Shown in pieces: positions 53,601 to 60,711 of a DNA stretch of 64,000 bases. Both the position numbers and the translations under genes were made by a program. The notes under the pieces were generated by a model that saw only the letters and a program-made list of their open reading frames with translations, searched no databases and was not told the origin of the DNA. The first letter of the stretch is position 1, and every line of letters starts with the position of its first letter. The stretch is from DAOPZC01 sp035353175 (lineage in GTDB: Bacteria; Verrucomicrobiota; Kiritimatiellia; RFP12; UBA1067). The stretch covers positions 203,459 to 267,458 of the forward strand of contig DAOPZC010000001.1 of the NCBI GenBank assembly GCA_035353175.1. The letters are read 5' to 3'.

Positions 53601-56600
53601 GCGGCGTTTCATCTCTATTGGCTGAGTAGCCAGACCGACAACATGGTGGCGAACGGAAGCTACGCGCTCATGCGTTGGACCGGCTCCGGACCGTCCTCGG
53701 TCGAGGCCTTCAGCGTCGCGAATCCGCAGGCCGGCAAGCAGTACGTCTTCACGGTGGCGGACAAGGTGCTCTGGCTGACGGTCGGGGCGGCGACTTCCGG
53801 CGCGAATCACGTTTGGACGTCCGCGGGCGGCGGTGATTGGAGCGAGAGCGCCAAATGGGTGTCGGCGCCGGGTGCGGGTGCCGTCGGCGCGGCGGTGCGT
53901 TTCGACGAGTCGGCGACGGCGGCGGCTGACGTGCGCCTCAATCAGAACACGACGCTGGGACAGCTTTACTTCAACAACACCAACGCCTATACGCTCTCGC
54001 CGGAGGGCGCGAGCGCGATGACGGTGGACAACGGCGCGGCGGCGGCCGTGGTACAGGTCGAGAAGGGCTTGCACGTGGTTGCCGTGCCGCTGGCGCTGCA
54101 GGGCGAACTCGATGTTAAGCCCGTTTCCGGCGCGGGCCTCACGCTGGCCGCACCGGTTTCGGGGGCGGGCGGCCTTGTCAAGCAGAACGGCGGCGATCTG
54201 ATCCTGTCCGGCGCGAACAGCTTCACAGGCGGGGTGCGTCTGACGGCCGGCACGGTCACCCTGACCAACGGCGCGACAACGGGAACCGGGACGCTGGCGG
54301 TCGAGTCCGATGGATCGTCGGTGCGCGTCGTCGGCTCTGTTCCGAGTGTCTGTCCGGGAAGCCTGGCGTTGCGTACGCCGCAAGCGTATGTCAATGTCGG
54401 TCCCCAAGCAAAGCTCACGCTGGCCGGCGAGTTGAGGTACGAGTCCGGAACGGTGGTGACCAACACGCTCGTCAAGCAGGGCGCCGGTGAAATGGCCCTT
54501 GCGGGTGCGGCGAATGCCGCCGCCGACAATGCGCGCATCAATATCCAAGAGGGTACGTTGCGGTTCGCGTCCGGCGCTGACTGCCGCATCGGGAAGGTCA
54601 ACCGCGAGGTTGTCCGGATGGATGCGGACAACGGCCGCGCGCGGACGCTGGCGGTGGACGCCGGCGCGAAGGCGGCGCTCTCGGGAATCTACATGGGCAA
54701 TGGCACGAACGCGGTCGTGGTCGACGGCGCGCTGGACTTGACCGGCGACTTCGATGCGGCCTGCCTGCGCATTCAGAGCGCGCTGGCGGAGGACCGCTTC
54801 ACGGTGAGGTCCGGCGGCACGGTGACCTGTCCGCAGGCCACGTGGTTTAACGTCGGCGTGCGCGGGCCGGGCGTGCTCTCCGTCGAGGGCGGCGCGGCTC
54901 GGCTCGGATGCGTCAGCCTCGGATACCAGCAGCGGCCGCTGGATTATTACGGCGGCGCGTACGGCCGCGTGTTCGTGAGGCAGGGTGGCCTGCTCGACGT
55001 CAGCGGCAAGTGGAACTGGATGGGCGACACCAACAACCCGGCCCGCGTCAACCTGCTGCTGGTGGGCGATGGGACGACGGAGGGCAACACGGCGCGCCTG
55101 CCGCCCACGACCCTGACGACCACCAACGGCTGGTCCTCGCTCGGTCTGGACAACGGCACGCTCGTGACGACCGGTTCCGGGCTGACGCCCCCGGTGGCGG
55201 GCAATTACCTGAACGGACTTAAGCAGCTCTACGTGAGCGGGAACGGCGGCACATTCGATACGGCCGGTCAGAGCGTCACGCTGTCGCAGGTGATCGGTTC
55301 GGACACGGCGGGCGGAACCGTGGTGAAAGCGGGCGCGGGCACCTTGACGCTGGCGCAGCCGCTGCGGTGGGACGGCACGGTCGATGTCCGGGGCGGCACG
55401 CTGAGCGCGGCGCTCGGGGCGGCCTCGGTCCGCCAGAGCGCCCCGAGCAACCTGCTGGCGCGGTACAGTTTCGAGAACGGCCCGGCGGCCGACACCTCGG
55501 GTAACGGACGCCACGGCGTGAGCCAGGGCGTCACGTCCATCGGCGACGGAACGAACGGCCTGAAGGGCCTCACCTTCGCGACGGGGCAGTCCTCCGTCTG
55601 CGTTCCGCTGGACGCGGCAATCCGCGGCTTGGCCAATTTCACGGTGACGATGTGGGTGTGGGTCAACAACGTAACCGATGGCGCGGGGACCGGCACGACC
55701 TTCTTCACCACGCGGAAAGACGGCGGCTCTAACGGCCCCTATGAGTTTATGATCCGCATGAACACCAACAAGGTGCGTTTCATGTCCACAGGCACAAATA
55801 CCACCAGCTGGGCGATGTTCGACACGACCGGCGCTGTTCCCGGTGCGAACCAGTGGTTCCATCTCGCCTATGTGGTGACCCCCAGCGGGGTCAACGCCTA
55901 TATCAACGGCGTTTTGGCCGGCTCGTCGACGCTCGACGCGATGAAGACCACGCTTCTCTGTCCGCCGGACCGTCCGTTGAATCAGTACGGGTTCGGCTTC
56001 GGGCACTACCAATTGTCGGCACCGGCGGCGTCCCAGTTCAAAGGTCGTATGGACGACGTGCGGGTCTACGGTCGCGCGCTGGCTCAGGCCGAGATTCAGC
56101 AGACGATCAACACCGCCACGGCGCTGCCGGATCTGCGGGTGGCGGGCGGCGCGGTCTTCGCGCCGCAGGGAACGAACGAGGTTCGCGACCTTTCGGGCGA
56201 GGGCTTTGTGAGCGGCGCGTTGACGGTGTGTGGCGGTGTTTCACCGGGTGACGGCACGAACGCGATTGCCGGGGCTGTTCTGCAGGCTGAAAACCTGACG
56301 TTGGGCACCAACGCGGTCTACCGGTGGCATTGGTCGCCGGCCGCCAGCGACGAGCTGCAGGTCAACGGTCTGACCATTCGTGGCGCGGGCGCGGTGGATC
56401 TCGGACGGACGGAGGGCGACCTGATCAACGGCTCGTTCCGCGCGGTGCTGATGCGCTACGAAACGATTGCGGGCGCGGAGTACTTCGCCAACTGGACGCT
56501 CATCAACGCCGGCGGCAAAGGCTTCAATGCCGTGATCAAGGCCGAGAACGGCGAGGTGGTGCTGGAGTTCGCTTCGACCCGCGGCACGCTGATGTGGCTG

Positions 56601-56606
56601 AAGTAG
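47655..56606 (+). CDS. Giant multi-module beta-strand-repeat protein with C-terminal LamG domain
   Basis: 2983 aa, secreted (signal ends GLLKAQ). It is built of four large modules, each starting with a W-rich cap: ASWVGGAVPSNTNVAVWDA (about 47774), VWINPGSGAWVTAANW (about 49522), VTWANAGAGNWSAAENW (about 51508) and HVWTSAGGGDWSESAKW (about 53808). Each continues into a YTLSG string and PATR-type strands such as GLVKQGSGDLIFTADNTYAGG. A true LamG domain lies at about residues 2598-2815 (RYSFENGPAADTSGNGRHG ... FKGRMDDVRVYGRALAQAEIQ). No beta-barrel; the C-terminus is TRGTLMWLK. Probably a secreted or surface-displayed scaffold or carbohydrate-binding fibre; exact role unknown. Confidence 0.88.
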   Translation: MKRRMALWFLCLTAVCLPAGLLKAQEIVKDNNVQPLNDAASWVGGAVPSNTNVAVWDATVSDANAVNLGAPMTWDGIRIANPGGTVTINGADRLTLDGGATVDVDLGAATQNLTLNTPVTLNGSSVVAVNANRTLAFNGGASVGAVTKNGAGRLSFGGATGVGGGTYAAGLTVYEGPTTLNGDHKLTGGTVTLRGITTMTSGSTEALAVFNGTLVLDGGALTMTNTISSRFFAGRTNADSDGLLIVSNGTHTILGANNSNMANFIGVSGAKRGRLHMEGGSLSVVFLRLATNQKSGNDVDELVVNNGTLTVTGTTGSDPMTKAFKMGTRFDESVDAASRSGRLEINGGRFEVPNGTVQIATDVAASTGAQEIYLNGGVWAVKKIAIGSSPNVARTLYFDGGVLQGTNVIAASELVDGCANATCKVRAGGALLDSVDGNDFVVTLNLVADPASPNGGLVKLGSGRLTLGGVNTYTGPTIVSNGTLCVTGTLAVTNLVVEPGAAFSLADGALSRCAPASLRIGSAAQPSRLEFEVAASGSACDTLVLPAGARLQKVEVSLFQQGTRNPLAREGDFPILTYTGTAPSVGWLSWGTPVKGFTCAFELDAATRTVYARMRIDSSSSESVWINPGSGAWVTAANWNVMPGDAAGTRVLFGEIALAPATVTLDAPFTVGQMVFSNNNAYTLSGAGSLTLDNGTASPLITVCRGAHAVALPLAPAAPLAVNAAAGASLTLNAAISGPAGLVKQGSGDLIFTADNTYAGGTAIQNGVLALQAGASAGTAPISIAANGARLRAAGTDPVTVSNTVIVAASGGVLDAIAPMTLSGTLDWATGQPVLNKYGYSELIFKGSANETGSYQIKHCTGTFRVAEGGSILINNANVRDTVNLSETTTLPRLFVVETGAVVVAGGILTGSGPSNTVYVNGGSLTLTGSGTAGESGLIRTVTDVPGTDRIIIDAGTLSFSSDDWLSVGVRGGGAEIVVNGGTATFGRLSLGVRGDTTFSSSGVYTDAKVWVNGGVMEVAGAFNWMGDVMVGRTNRVFLSGGTLRLPATLRSALATAANSSELTLNGGTLALSGLGNFGTTSLDNYLRGLNDLYVDQGGAVIDTLGNSATITQALLRAGSTTGGLTKRGAGSLTLSGPCGAVGTTAVEEGALRFASTAATTGLVLSNGVALSLRNGGFDVLTLGTAVLADGARLDLDVAPDSAACDTLALPEGATLGDLVIGLYNVGTDTPVTRAETYPLFAYTGEPPDVSGLCLAPECFGMACTFVVNTGAHTVDAQLTYTSAQVTWANAGAGNWSAAENWSPLAPAAAGAVTRFGSALAADATVTVDGPVSVAGMIFDHTRRYTLSGSAVTLSNGVGAAAVEVVAGSHTLASPLALTGSTVASIAPGAELKLSDVATGNGGLTVEGGGQLTLDGTNNTPTTVRGGATVAVPGAASLGGAALTLDGGKLVVAASDTLAGTVTLGAAGGTFSAGAGQTLLLDAAVTGAGGLTKAGAGTMTLGASADGYAGTTTSGGGTLSVPEFSAGGLVLGRGTLAYTGASTASSQPVTLASGTNAAVLRTASDLTFSGPFSTVSGAFFKSGAGTVTITGANSNQLGLANAANMGGVAAAGADGDGPTVGYGAFNVAEGRVTLGAAGQTNVISGALLVGLNTTAAADAETAGELVVAGGLTVCQDWAYVGRNNGTTVTAPGGRASRLVVQDGELNTVNLSLGGAAGFAGYTGRPVLEIRGGLCTVQALLFAGETAGGVSTVWVNGGTLRHLATTETSLRLGNTGGEGVLRLSSGNAEFTKDVILAGNAGCTGTVELAGGMLTAQNIYKLNAGGYSRILFNGGVFRPTGGGLSGIDSVKIGDGPAIFDTSLYSGTGYNLAQSLSGVGATDGGLVKAGTNTLTINAAMAYNGPTVVSGGVMRVLGSLPATSALTLAPGARLTLNNAAVKKVTVSGLTLGDAEETMPAELEFGIDSPNMTNDQIVVNGDVTAHQAAFHLYWLSSQTDNMVANGSYALMRWTGSGPSSVEAFSVANPQAGKQYVFTVADKVLWLTVGAATSGANHVWTSAGGGDWSESAKWVSAPGAGAVGAAVRFDESATAAADVRLNQNTTLGQLYFNNTNAYTLSPEGASAMTVDNGAAAAVVQVEKGLHVVAVPLALQGELDVKPVSGAGLTLAAPVSGAGGLVKQNGGDLILSGANSFTGGVRLTAGTVTLTNGATTGTGTLAVESDGSSVRVVGSVPSVCPGSLALRTPQAYVNVGPQAKLTLAGELRYESGTVVTNTLVKQGAGEMALAGAANAAADNARINIQEGTLRFASGADCRIGKVNREVVRMDADNGRARTLAVDAGAKAALSGIYMGNGTNAVVVDGALDLTGDFDAACLRIQSALAEDRFTVRSGGTVTCPQATWFNVGVRGPGVLSVEGGAARLGCVSLGYQQRPLDYYGGAYGRVFVRQGGLLDVSGKWNWMGDTNNPARVNLLLVGDGTTEGNTARLPPTTLTTTNGWSSLGLDNGTLVTTGSGLTPPVAGNYLNGLKQLYVSGNGGTFDTAGQSVTLSQVIGSDTAGGTVVKAGAGTLTLAQPLRWDGTVDVRGGTLSAALGAASVRQSAPSNLLARYSFENGPAADTSGNGRHGVSQGVTSIGDGTNGLKGLTFATGQSSVCVPLDAAIRGLANFTVTMWVWVNNVTDGAGTGTTFFTTRKDGGSNGPYEFMIRMNTNKVRFMSTGTNTTSWAMFDTTGAVPGANQWFHLAYVVTPSGVNAYINGVLAGSSTLDAMKTTLLCPPDRPLNQYGFGFGHYQLSAPAASQFKGRMDDVRVYGRALAQAEIQQTINTATALPDLRVAGGAVFAPQGTNEVRDLSGEGFVSGALTVCGGVSPGDGTNAIAGAVLQAENLTLGTNAVYRWHWSPAASDELQVNGLTIRGAGAVDLGRTEGDLINGSFRAVLMRYETIAGAEYFANWTLINAGGKGFNAVIKAENGEVVLEFASTRGTLMWLK
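49522..55440 (+). repeat. Three long in-frame modular repeats within the giant protein gene
   Basis: Module openers near 49522, 51508 and 53808 are about 2.0 and 2.3 kb apart and related at the protein level (W-x-N/S-A-G-x-G-x-W-x-x-A-x-x-W, ending with an NAYTLS or RRYTLSG string). A fourth, more divergent copy starts the protein at about 47774. Spread repeats of this size arise by duplication inside the gene. Confidence 0.7.
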
Positions 56607-56620
56607 GAGAAGGACCGGGC

Positions 56621-56648
56621 TGTCACAGGTTCGAGAATGTGCTACAAT
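56621..56648 (+). promoter_or_regulatory. Possible promoter of the His/Pro-rich lipoprotein gene
   Basis: TACAAT (56643-56648) is a good -10; the -35 TGTCAC (56621-56626) at 16 bp is weak. Confidence 0.35.
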
Positions 56649-56685
56649 GTTGCTAACTGGATCATGTCTACCGAAGGAGGATGTG

Positions 56686-57192
56686 ATGAGAAAGATGACA
56701 ATTCTGATGGCGGCGTTGACGCTGCTCTTGGCCGGACTGTTCTCCGGTTGCGAGACAATCGATGGTCCCGCGTATGTCGCTCCATACCCCGTCGATCCGT
56801 ACCCGCATCACGTCGGCGGGCCGTATGGCCCCGTTTATCATGCCGAGGGGTGGCAGCCGCATCCCGGGTATGTTGGCCCTGCCGTGCCGCAGCCGCATGT
56901 TCGGCCGCATGAGGTCCGTCAACAGCCGCACGTTCCCGGCCAGATCGAAGGACCCCATGGACAGGTCCGACGCGACGAGTTCCGGCGGCAGCCGCAAGGC
57001 CCCGTCACTGGCGGTACGCATCGGTTCGAAGGCCGCCACGACGGTGTCCGGACGCAGCCGCAAGGCCGTATCGGCGGCGGCATCCAGGGTGGCCCTGGGG
57101 GGATAAGCGGCGGGAAATCCGGCGGCGGTGCTGCGGGTGGCGCGGGCGCGGGGAAGACGCCGATGCCCAAAAAGCCGGATATGCCCAAGTGA
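56686..57192 (+). CDS. Small lipoprotein rich in His, Pro, Gly and Gln
   Basis: 168 aa; lipobox at LLAGLFSGC. The mature part is low complexity: Tyr/Pro/His stretches such as YPVDPYPHHVGGPYGPVYH, then repeated RxQPQGxxxGGxHRFEGRHDGVR motifs and a Gly/Ala/Lys tail ending PKKPDMPK. AAGGAGG precedes ATG 56686 (an in-frame ATG at 56647 lacks a ribosome site). The His-rich segment may bind metal. No family recognised. Confidence 0.7.
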   Translation: MRKMTILMAALTLLLAGLFSGCETIDGPAYVAPYPVDPYPHHVGGPYGPVYHAEGWQPHPGYVGPAVPQPHVRPHEVRQQPHVPGQIEGPHGQVRRDEFRRQPQGPVTGGTHRFEGRHDGVRTQPQGRIGGGIQGGPGGISGGKSGGGAAGGAGAGKTPMPKKPDMPK

Positions 57193-57205
57193 ATTGAGCC
57201 AGATC

Positions 57206-57961
57206 ATGGAAGAGCCGGTGCCGCTTCACTATCGGGACGAGACTTTTTGCGTTCGCGCCTATGAGTCAGGAGTGAACAATGAGGTGACGCTGCCCGCGTA
57301 CTGCAACTATTTGCAGGAGATCGCGGGGAACCACGCGCGCACGCTCGGTCTCGGGATTCACGAGTTGCAGGACGCGGGGTTCACATGGATGCTGGCCCGC
57401 CTGCATCTGGTGGTGGACCGGTACGCCGCCTGGCGCGAGAACGTCAATATCCGTACGTGGCCGGCCGGCCTGCACGGCCGGCTGACGGCGATCCGCGATT
57501 TTGTGGCGCAGGGCGACGACGGCCAGACGCTTCTGCAAGGCGTGAGCGAATGGCTCTACGTGGATCTCGCTTCGCGCAAAATTGTGCGGTTGCCGCAGGC
57601 CTTTGCGGCGCTTGCGCCTGAGGGGACGCCGCAGGTCGATGTGCCGGCGGCATCGGAAAAAATCCCGGATTTCGCGGCGCCCGAGTGGTCGGTTTCACTG
57701 ACCGTCCGGCACAGCGATCACGATTTCAATCACCATGTGAACAACGCGCATTATGTCGAATGGGCGCTGGAGAGCCTTCCCGACGAATGGCGCGCGGCGC
57801 GCCGCGTACGCGAGCTGGACATCGTGTACCGGATGGCGGCGATGTGGGGCGATACGGTGATTTCCGAGGCGACGCGGGAGAGCGACGCGGCGCTGCTGCA
57901 TCGCATCCGGCGAGCGTCCGACAACGCGGTGCTCGCGATGGCCCGCACGGTGTGGAGCTGA
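57206..57961 (+). CDS. Acyl-ACP thioesterase (FatA/FatB-like, double hot-dog)
   Basis: 251 aa. The N-terminal hot-dog has VPLHYRDETFCVRAYESGVNNEVTLPAYCNYLQEIAGNHA and GFTWMLARLHLVVDRY, and the C-terminal half repeats the fold with the catalytic-type HSDHDFNHHVNNAHYVEWALESLP, the conserved N-x-H motif of FatA/FatB. It releases free fatty acids from acyl carrier protein in the cytosol. ATG 57206 is taken because the family begins there; the ribosome site is weak. It lies 13 bp after the lipoprotein gene and may be coupled to it. Confidence 0.9.
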   Translation: MEEPVPLHYRDETFCVRAYESGVNNEVTLPAYCNYLQEIAGNHARTLGLGIHELQDAGFTWMLARLHLVVDRYAAWRENVNIRTWPAGLHGRLTAIRDFVAQGDDGQTLLQGVSEWLYVDLASRKIVRLPQAFAALAPEGTPQVDVPAASEKIPDFAAPEWSVSLTVRHSDHDFNHHVNNAHYVEWALESLPDEWRAARRVRELDIVYRMAAMWGDTVISEATRESDAALLHRIRRASDNAVLAMARTVWS

Positions 57962-58068
57962 GAAAAGGCTGCGGGCGATGGGCGGTAGACGGTAGGGGCG
58001 GCCGCGATGTTGCGCATTTGGCGGTGCGGTTGCGAATGGAATTGAAACAACAAAGGGAGGAGATTCAA

Positions 58069-59430
58069 GTGAAGAGAGCCATGGTTCCGTTTGTGTTGGC
58101 GGCTGTGATGGCCGGTTCGGTTTGGGCGCAACAGCTTTCGACGACGCCGGTGCCGCGTGACGAGGGCTGGGTGAAGCGGGTGGAGCGGGATGCGGCCAAG
58201 GCCAAGCAGGGCGGCTGGGAGGTGGTGTTCGTCGGCGACTCGATCACCGATTTCTGGCAGAACCGGGGCCGGGCCGAATGGGACAAATATTTCGGCCCGT
58301 TCAAGGCGTTGAACCTGGGCATCAGCGCGGACCGCACGGAGCATGTGCTGTGGCGTCTGGACCACGGACAACTGGAGAACAACCAGCCCAAGCTCTTCGT
58401 CGTGATGATCGGCACGAACAACAACGGCCACCGCAAGCCCGCCGAGGAGAGCACGGCCGACACCGTTGCGGGCATCAAGGCGATTCTCGACAAGCTGGGC
58501 CAGAAGGCGCCGCAATCGAAGGTGCTGCTGCTGGCGATCTTCCCGCGCGGCGCCACGCCGCAGGACGGCTGCCGCATCCGCAACGAGGCGGTGAACGCCG
58601 AGATTCAGAAGTTCGCGGACAACAAGCGCGTCTTTTGGATGAACATCAACGACAAGCTGCTGCAGCCCGACGGCACGCTTTCCAAGGAGATCATGCCGGA
58701 CCTGCTGCACCCGAACGCCAAAGGGTACACGATCTGGGCGGAGTCGATTCTGCCTTTCGTCACGAAGACCGTGCGGGCTTCGGTGACGCCCGACAACCGT
58801 TTAGGCGAAGCGTGGTGGAAGAGCCGTTTCGAACAGAAGATCGCGCTGGTCAAGCAGGGCGGCTGGGAAGTGGTCTTCATGGGCGACTCCATCACGCACG
58901 GCTGGGAAGGCTCGGGCAAAGAGGTCTGGGCGCAGAATTTCGGCGCGTATAAGACACTGAACCTGGGCTATGGCGGCGACCGCACGGAGCATGTCCTGTG
59001 GCGCCTGGACAACGGCGAGTTGGACGGCTATCAGCCGAAGCTGCTGGTGCTGATGATCGGCACGAACAACACGGGCCACCGCCCCGAAATTCAAGAGTCG
59101 CCCGAAGACACCGCGGCGGGCATCAAGGCGATTCTCGACAGGATCGGGCAGAAGTCCCCGACGACCAAGGTGTTGCTGCTGGCGATTTTCCCGCGCAGCG
59201 CAAAGCCGACGGATAGCGCCCGCGTCCGCAACGACAAGGTCAACGCATTGATCAAGGGGTACGCCGACGGCAAGCGCGTGGTCTTCATGGATGTCAGCAA
59301 AGAGATGCTGGAGCCGGACGGCACGCTCACGAAGGAGATGATGCCCGACTTTCTGCATCCGCGGGAGAAGGGTTATGGCATCTGGGCCAAAGCGGTCCTG
59401 CCGGTCATCAAGGAGACCGTGGGCCGCTAG
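58069..59430 (+). CDS. Exported protein of two tandem SGNH (GDSL) hydrolase domains
   Basis: 453 aa; signal peptide VPFVLAAVMAGSVWAQQ. Domain 1 (about 45-235) and domain 2 (about 262-450) are clear duplicates: both start QGGWEVVF-GDSIT with catalytic Ser58 and Ser274, share ADRTEHVLWRLD or GDRTEHVLWRLD, GTNN (115-118 and 331-334), KVLLLAIFPR, and end with D-x-x-H (D211/H214 and D427/H430) in LLHPNAKGY and FLHPREKGY. All triad residues are present twice, so both may be active esterases of the PAF-acetylhydrolase-like group. Likely a periplasmic deacetylase of polysaccharides next to the GH43 gene. Translation starts at GTG 58069 after GGGAGGAG. The 3' end overlaps the convergent GH43 gene by 23 bp. 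Confidence 0.9.
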   Translation: MKRAMVPFVLAAVMAGSVWAQQLSTTPVPRDEGWVKRVERDAAKAKQGGWEVVFVGDSITDFWQNRGRAEWDKYFGPFKALNLGISADRTEHVLWRLDHGQLENNQPKLFVVMIGTNNNGHRKPAEESTADTVAGIKAILDKLGQKAPQSKVLLLAIFPRGATPQDGCRIRNEAVNAEIQKFADNKRVFWMNINDKLLQPDGTLSKEIMPDLLHPNAKGYTIWAESILPFVTKTVRASVTPDNRLGEAWWKSRFEQKIALVKQGGWEVVFMGDSITHGWEGSGKEVWAQNFGAYKTLNLGYGGDRTEHVLWRLDNGELDGYQPKLLVLMIGTNNTGHRPEIQESPEDTAAGIKAILDRIGQKSPTTKVLLLAIFPRSAKPTDSARVRNDKVNALIKGYADGKRVVFMDVSKEMLEPDGTLTKEMMPDFLHPREKGYGIWAKAVLPVIKETVGR

Positions 59431-60490
59431 TCTTTCCGTTTTTATCGAAAGCGCTTAAGTCCCACGTGTCGGCCCACGTGACGGTGAAGCCTTCGCCGTC
59501 AAAACGCACCGGGAGCCAGACGTAGCGGCCGTCGATCGCGTTGTCGGGACGCCAGATGTCGAACATCGCGATGAAGGCGCCGGTCTTGCCTTGCACCGGA
59601 AGGATGAAGGTGCTCTGGCCGCCAAAGGTCTTTTCCGGGCCTAGCTTGTTCGCGGGATTGGTTCCGACGCACGGGTTGGCGAGCTCCTTCCAGGGACCCC
59701 AGATCGAAGGTGCCACGGCGGAACGCGCCGCATTGGGTGCCCAGCCGGTGCAGCCGGATCCGATGAAGTAGTACTTCCCGTTGTGCTTGCAGATCGCGGG
59801 GGCTTCCATGAACCGGCCTTCGAACACGCGGATGAACCGGCCGCTCGGGGTCAGATAGTCGTCCGACAGCAGCGCGATATGCAGCGTCTTGTTGTCTTCC
59901 GAAGCGTAGAGGTGATACGCCTTGCCGTCGTCGTCCACGAAAAGGGTTTGGTCGCGCGCCATGGAGTTGTCGGGACGGAAGCTGCGGAGGAAGGTGAACG
60001 GGCCGGTCGGCGCGTCGGCGACGGCCACGCCGCTACGTGCGGCCTTGTATTCCTGGCCTTTGAGCTCGAGATGGAACCACATGACGAACTTGCCCGTTTT
60101 CGCGTTGAAGATCACTTTGGGGCGTTCGAGGATGCAGCCTTTGACGATGTCGCTGGCGGGATCGTCGGAGACGTGCAGAACGATCTCCTCGTCGCGCCAG
60201 TTTGTGAGGTCGCTGGAAGAATAGGCGTGGACGCCCACCTCCGCGACATTGCCGGCCTTGCCCTCGGTCTTGTGCTCCCCGTACCAGTAGTAGACGCCCT
60301 GATGGAAGAGGATGCCGCCGCCGTGCGCGTTGATGTGGACCCCCTTGTTATCCGGCCAGAGCTGGCCATTGTTGAGCGCGGCCAAGGGCGTGTCTGGATC
60401 GGCGGCTTGTGCAGGCTGCAGGCCCATCGTGCAGGCCCAGAGACAGCACGCCGCACGGCCGGAAAACAGGTTGAGAAAGGCTTTTCGCAT
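59408..60490 (-). CDS. Exported glycoside hydrolase family 43 protein
   Basis: 360 aa with signal peptide (ACCLWACTMGLQPAQA). GH43 propeller strings: NAHGGGILFHQGVYYWYGEH, SDLTNWRDEEIVL, ILERPKVIFNAKTGKFVMWFH, ARDQTLFVDDDGKAYHLYAS and EAPAICKHNGKYYFIGSGCTGW, where the Asp/Glu of the active site (D in DDDGKAY, E in MEAPAI) are kept. The strings resemble the exo-beta-1,3-galactanase-like branch (GH43 subfamilies 24/34). Secreted or periplasmic arabinose/galactose/xylose-releasing enzyme; specificity is open. It is divergent from the third HzsA-related gene. Confidence 0.88.
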   Translation of the reverse strand: MRKAFLNLFSGRAACCLWACTMGLQPAQAADPDTPLAALNNGQLWPDNKGVHINAHGGGILFHQGVYYWYGEHKTEGKAGNVAEVGVHAYSSSDLTNWRDEEIVLHVSDDPASDIVKGCILERPKVIFNAKTGKFVMWFHLELKGQEYKAARSGVAVADAPTGPFTFLRSFRPDNSMARDQTLFVDDDGKAYHLYASEDNKTLHIALLSDDYLTPSGRFIRVFEGRFMEAPAICKHNGKYYFIGSGCTGWAPNAARSAVAPSIWGPWKELANPCVGTNPANKLGPEKTFGGQSTFILPVQGKTGAFIAMFDIWRPDNAIDGRYVWLPVRFDGEGFTVTWADTWDLSAFDKNGKTSGPRSP

Positions 60491-60650
60491 CGGGATGATT
60501 CCTTGGCTTTTTGATGTGTGTGTTTTCTGAAAAGAGGAAAAACATACTGTAAATGGCCGTCTGCCGTCAATGCGCCGTTCCGCCCGGCTTCCGGGATGTT
60601 GACCGACCGCTTGTGATTCCGCAAATAAGACTATCGTCCCCTGGGTTCTT

Positions 60651-60679
60651 TTGTGTATTTTGTACGTAATAAATTACAT
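60651..60679 (+). promoter_or_regulatory. Possible promoter and inverted repeat upstream of the third HzsA-related gene
   Basis: TTGTGT (60651-60656) and TTACAT (60674-60679) are 17 bp apart. Across the spacer lies GTAAT-AA-ATTAC (60666-60677), preceded by GTACGTAAT (60662-60670), which is the inverse of ATTACGTAC found before the first HzsA-related gene at 10241-10249. The rest of the 221-bp divergent gap shows no gene. Confidence 0.35.
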
Positions 60680-60711
60680 TGGGGATGCGATTTTTCTTTG
60701 GGGGGAATGCG

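Noticed and set aside
52371..56012. A 1213-codon open frame antisense to the second giant protein
   Set aside because: It mirrors the GC-rich repeat gene, is Arg/Ala/His-rich with no family motifs or signal, and the + strand frame has clear PATR and LamG domains.
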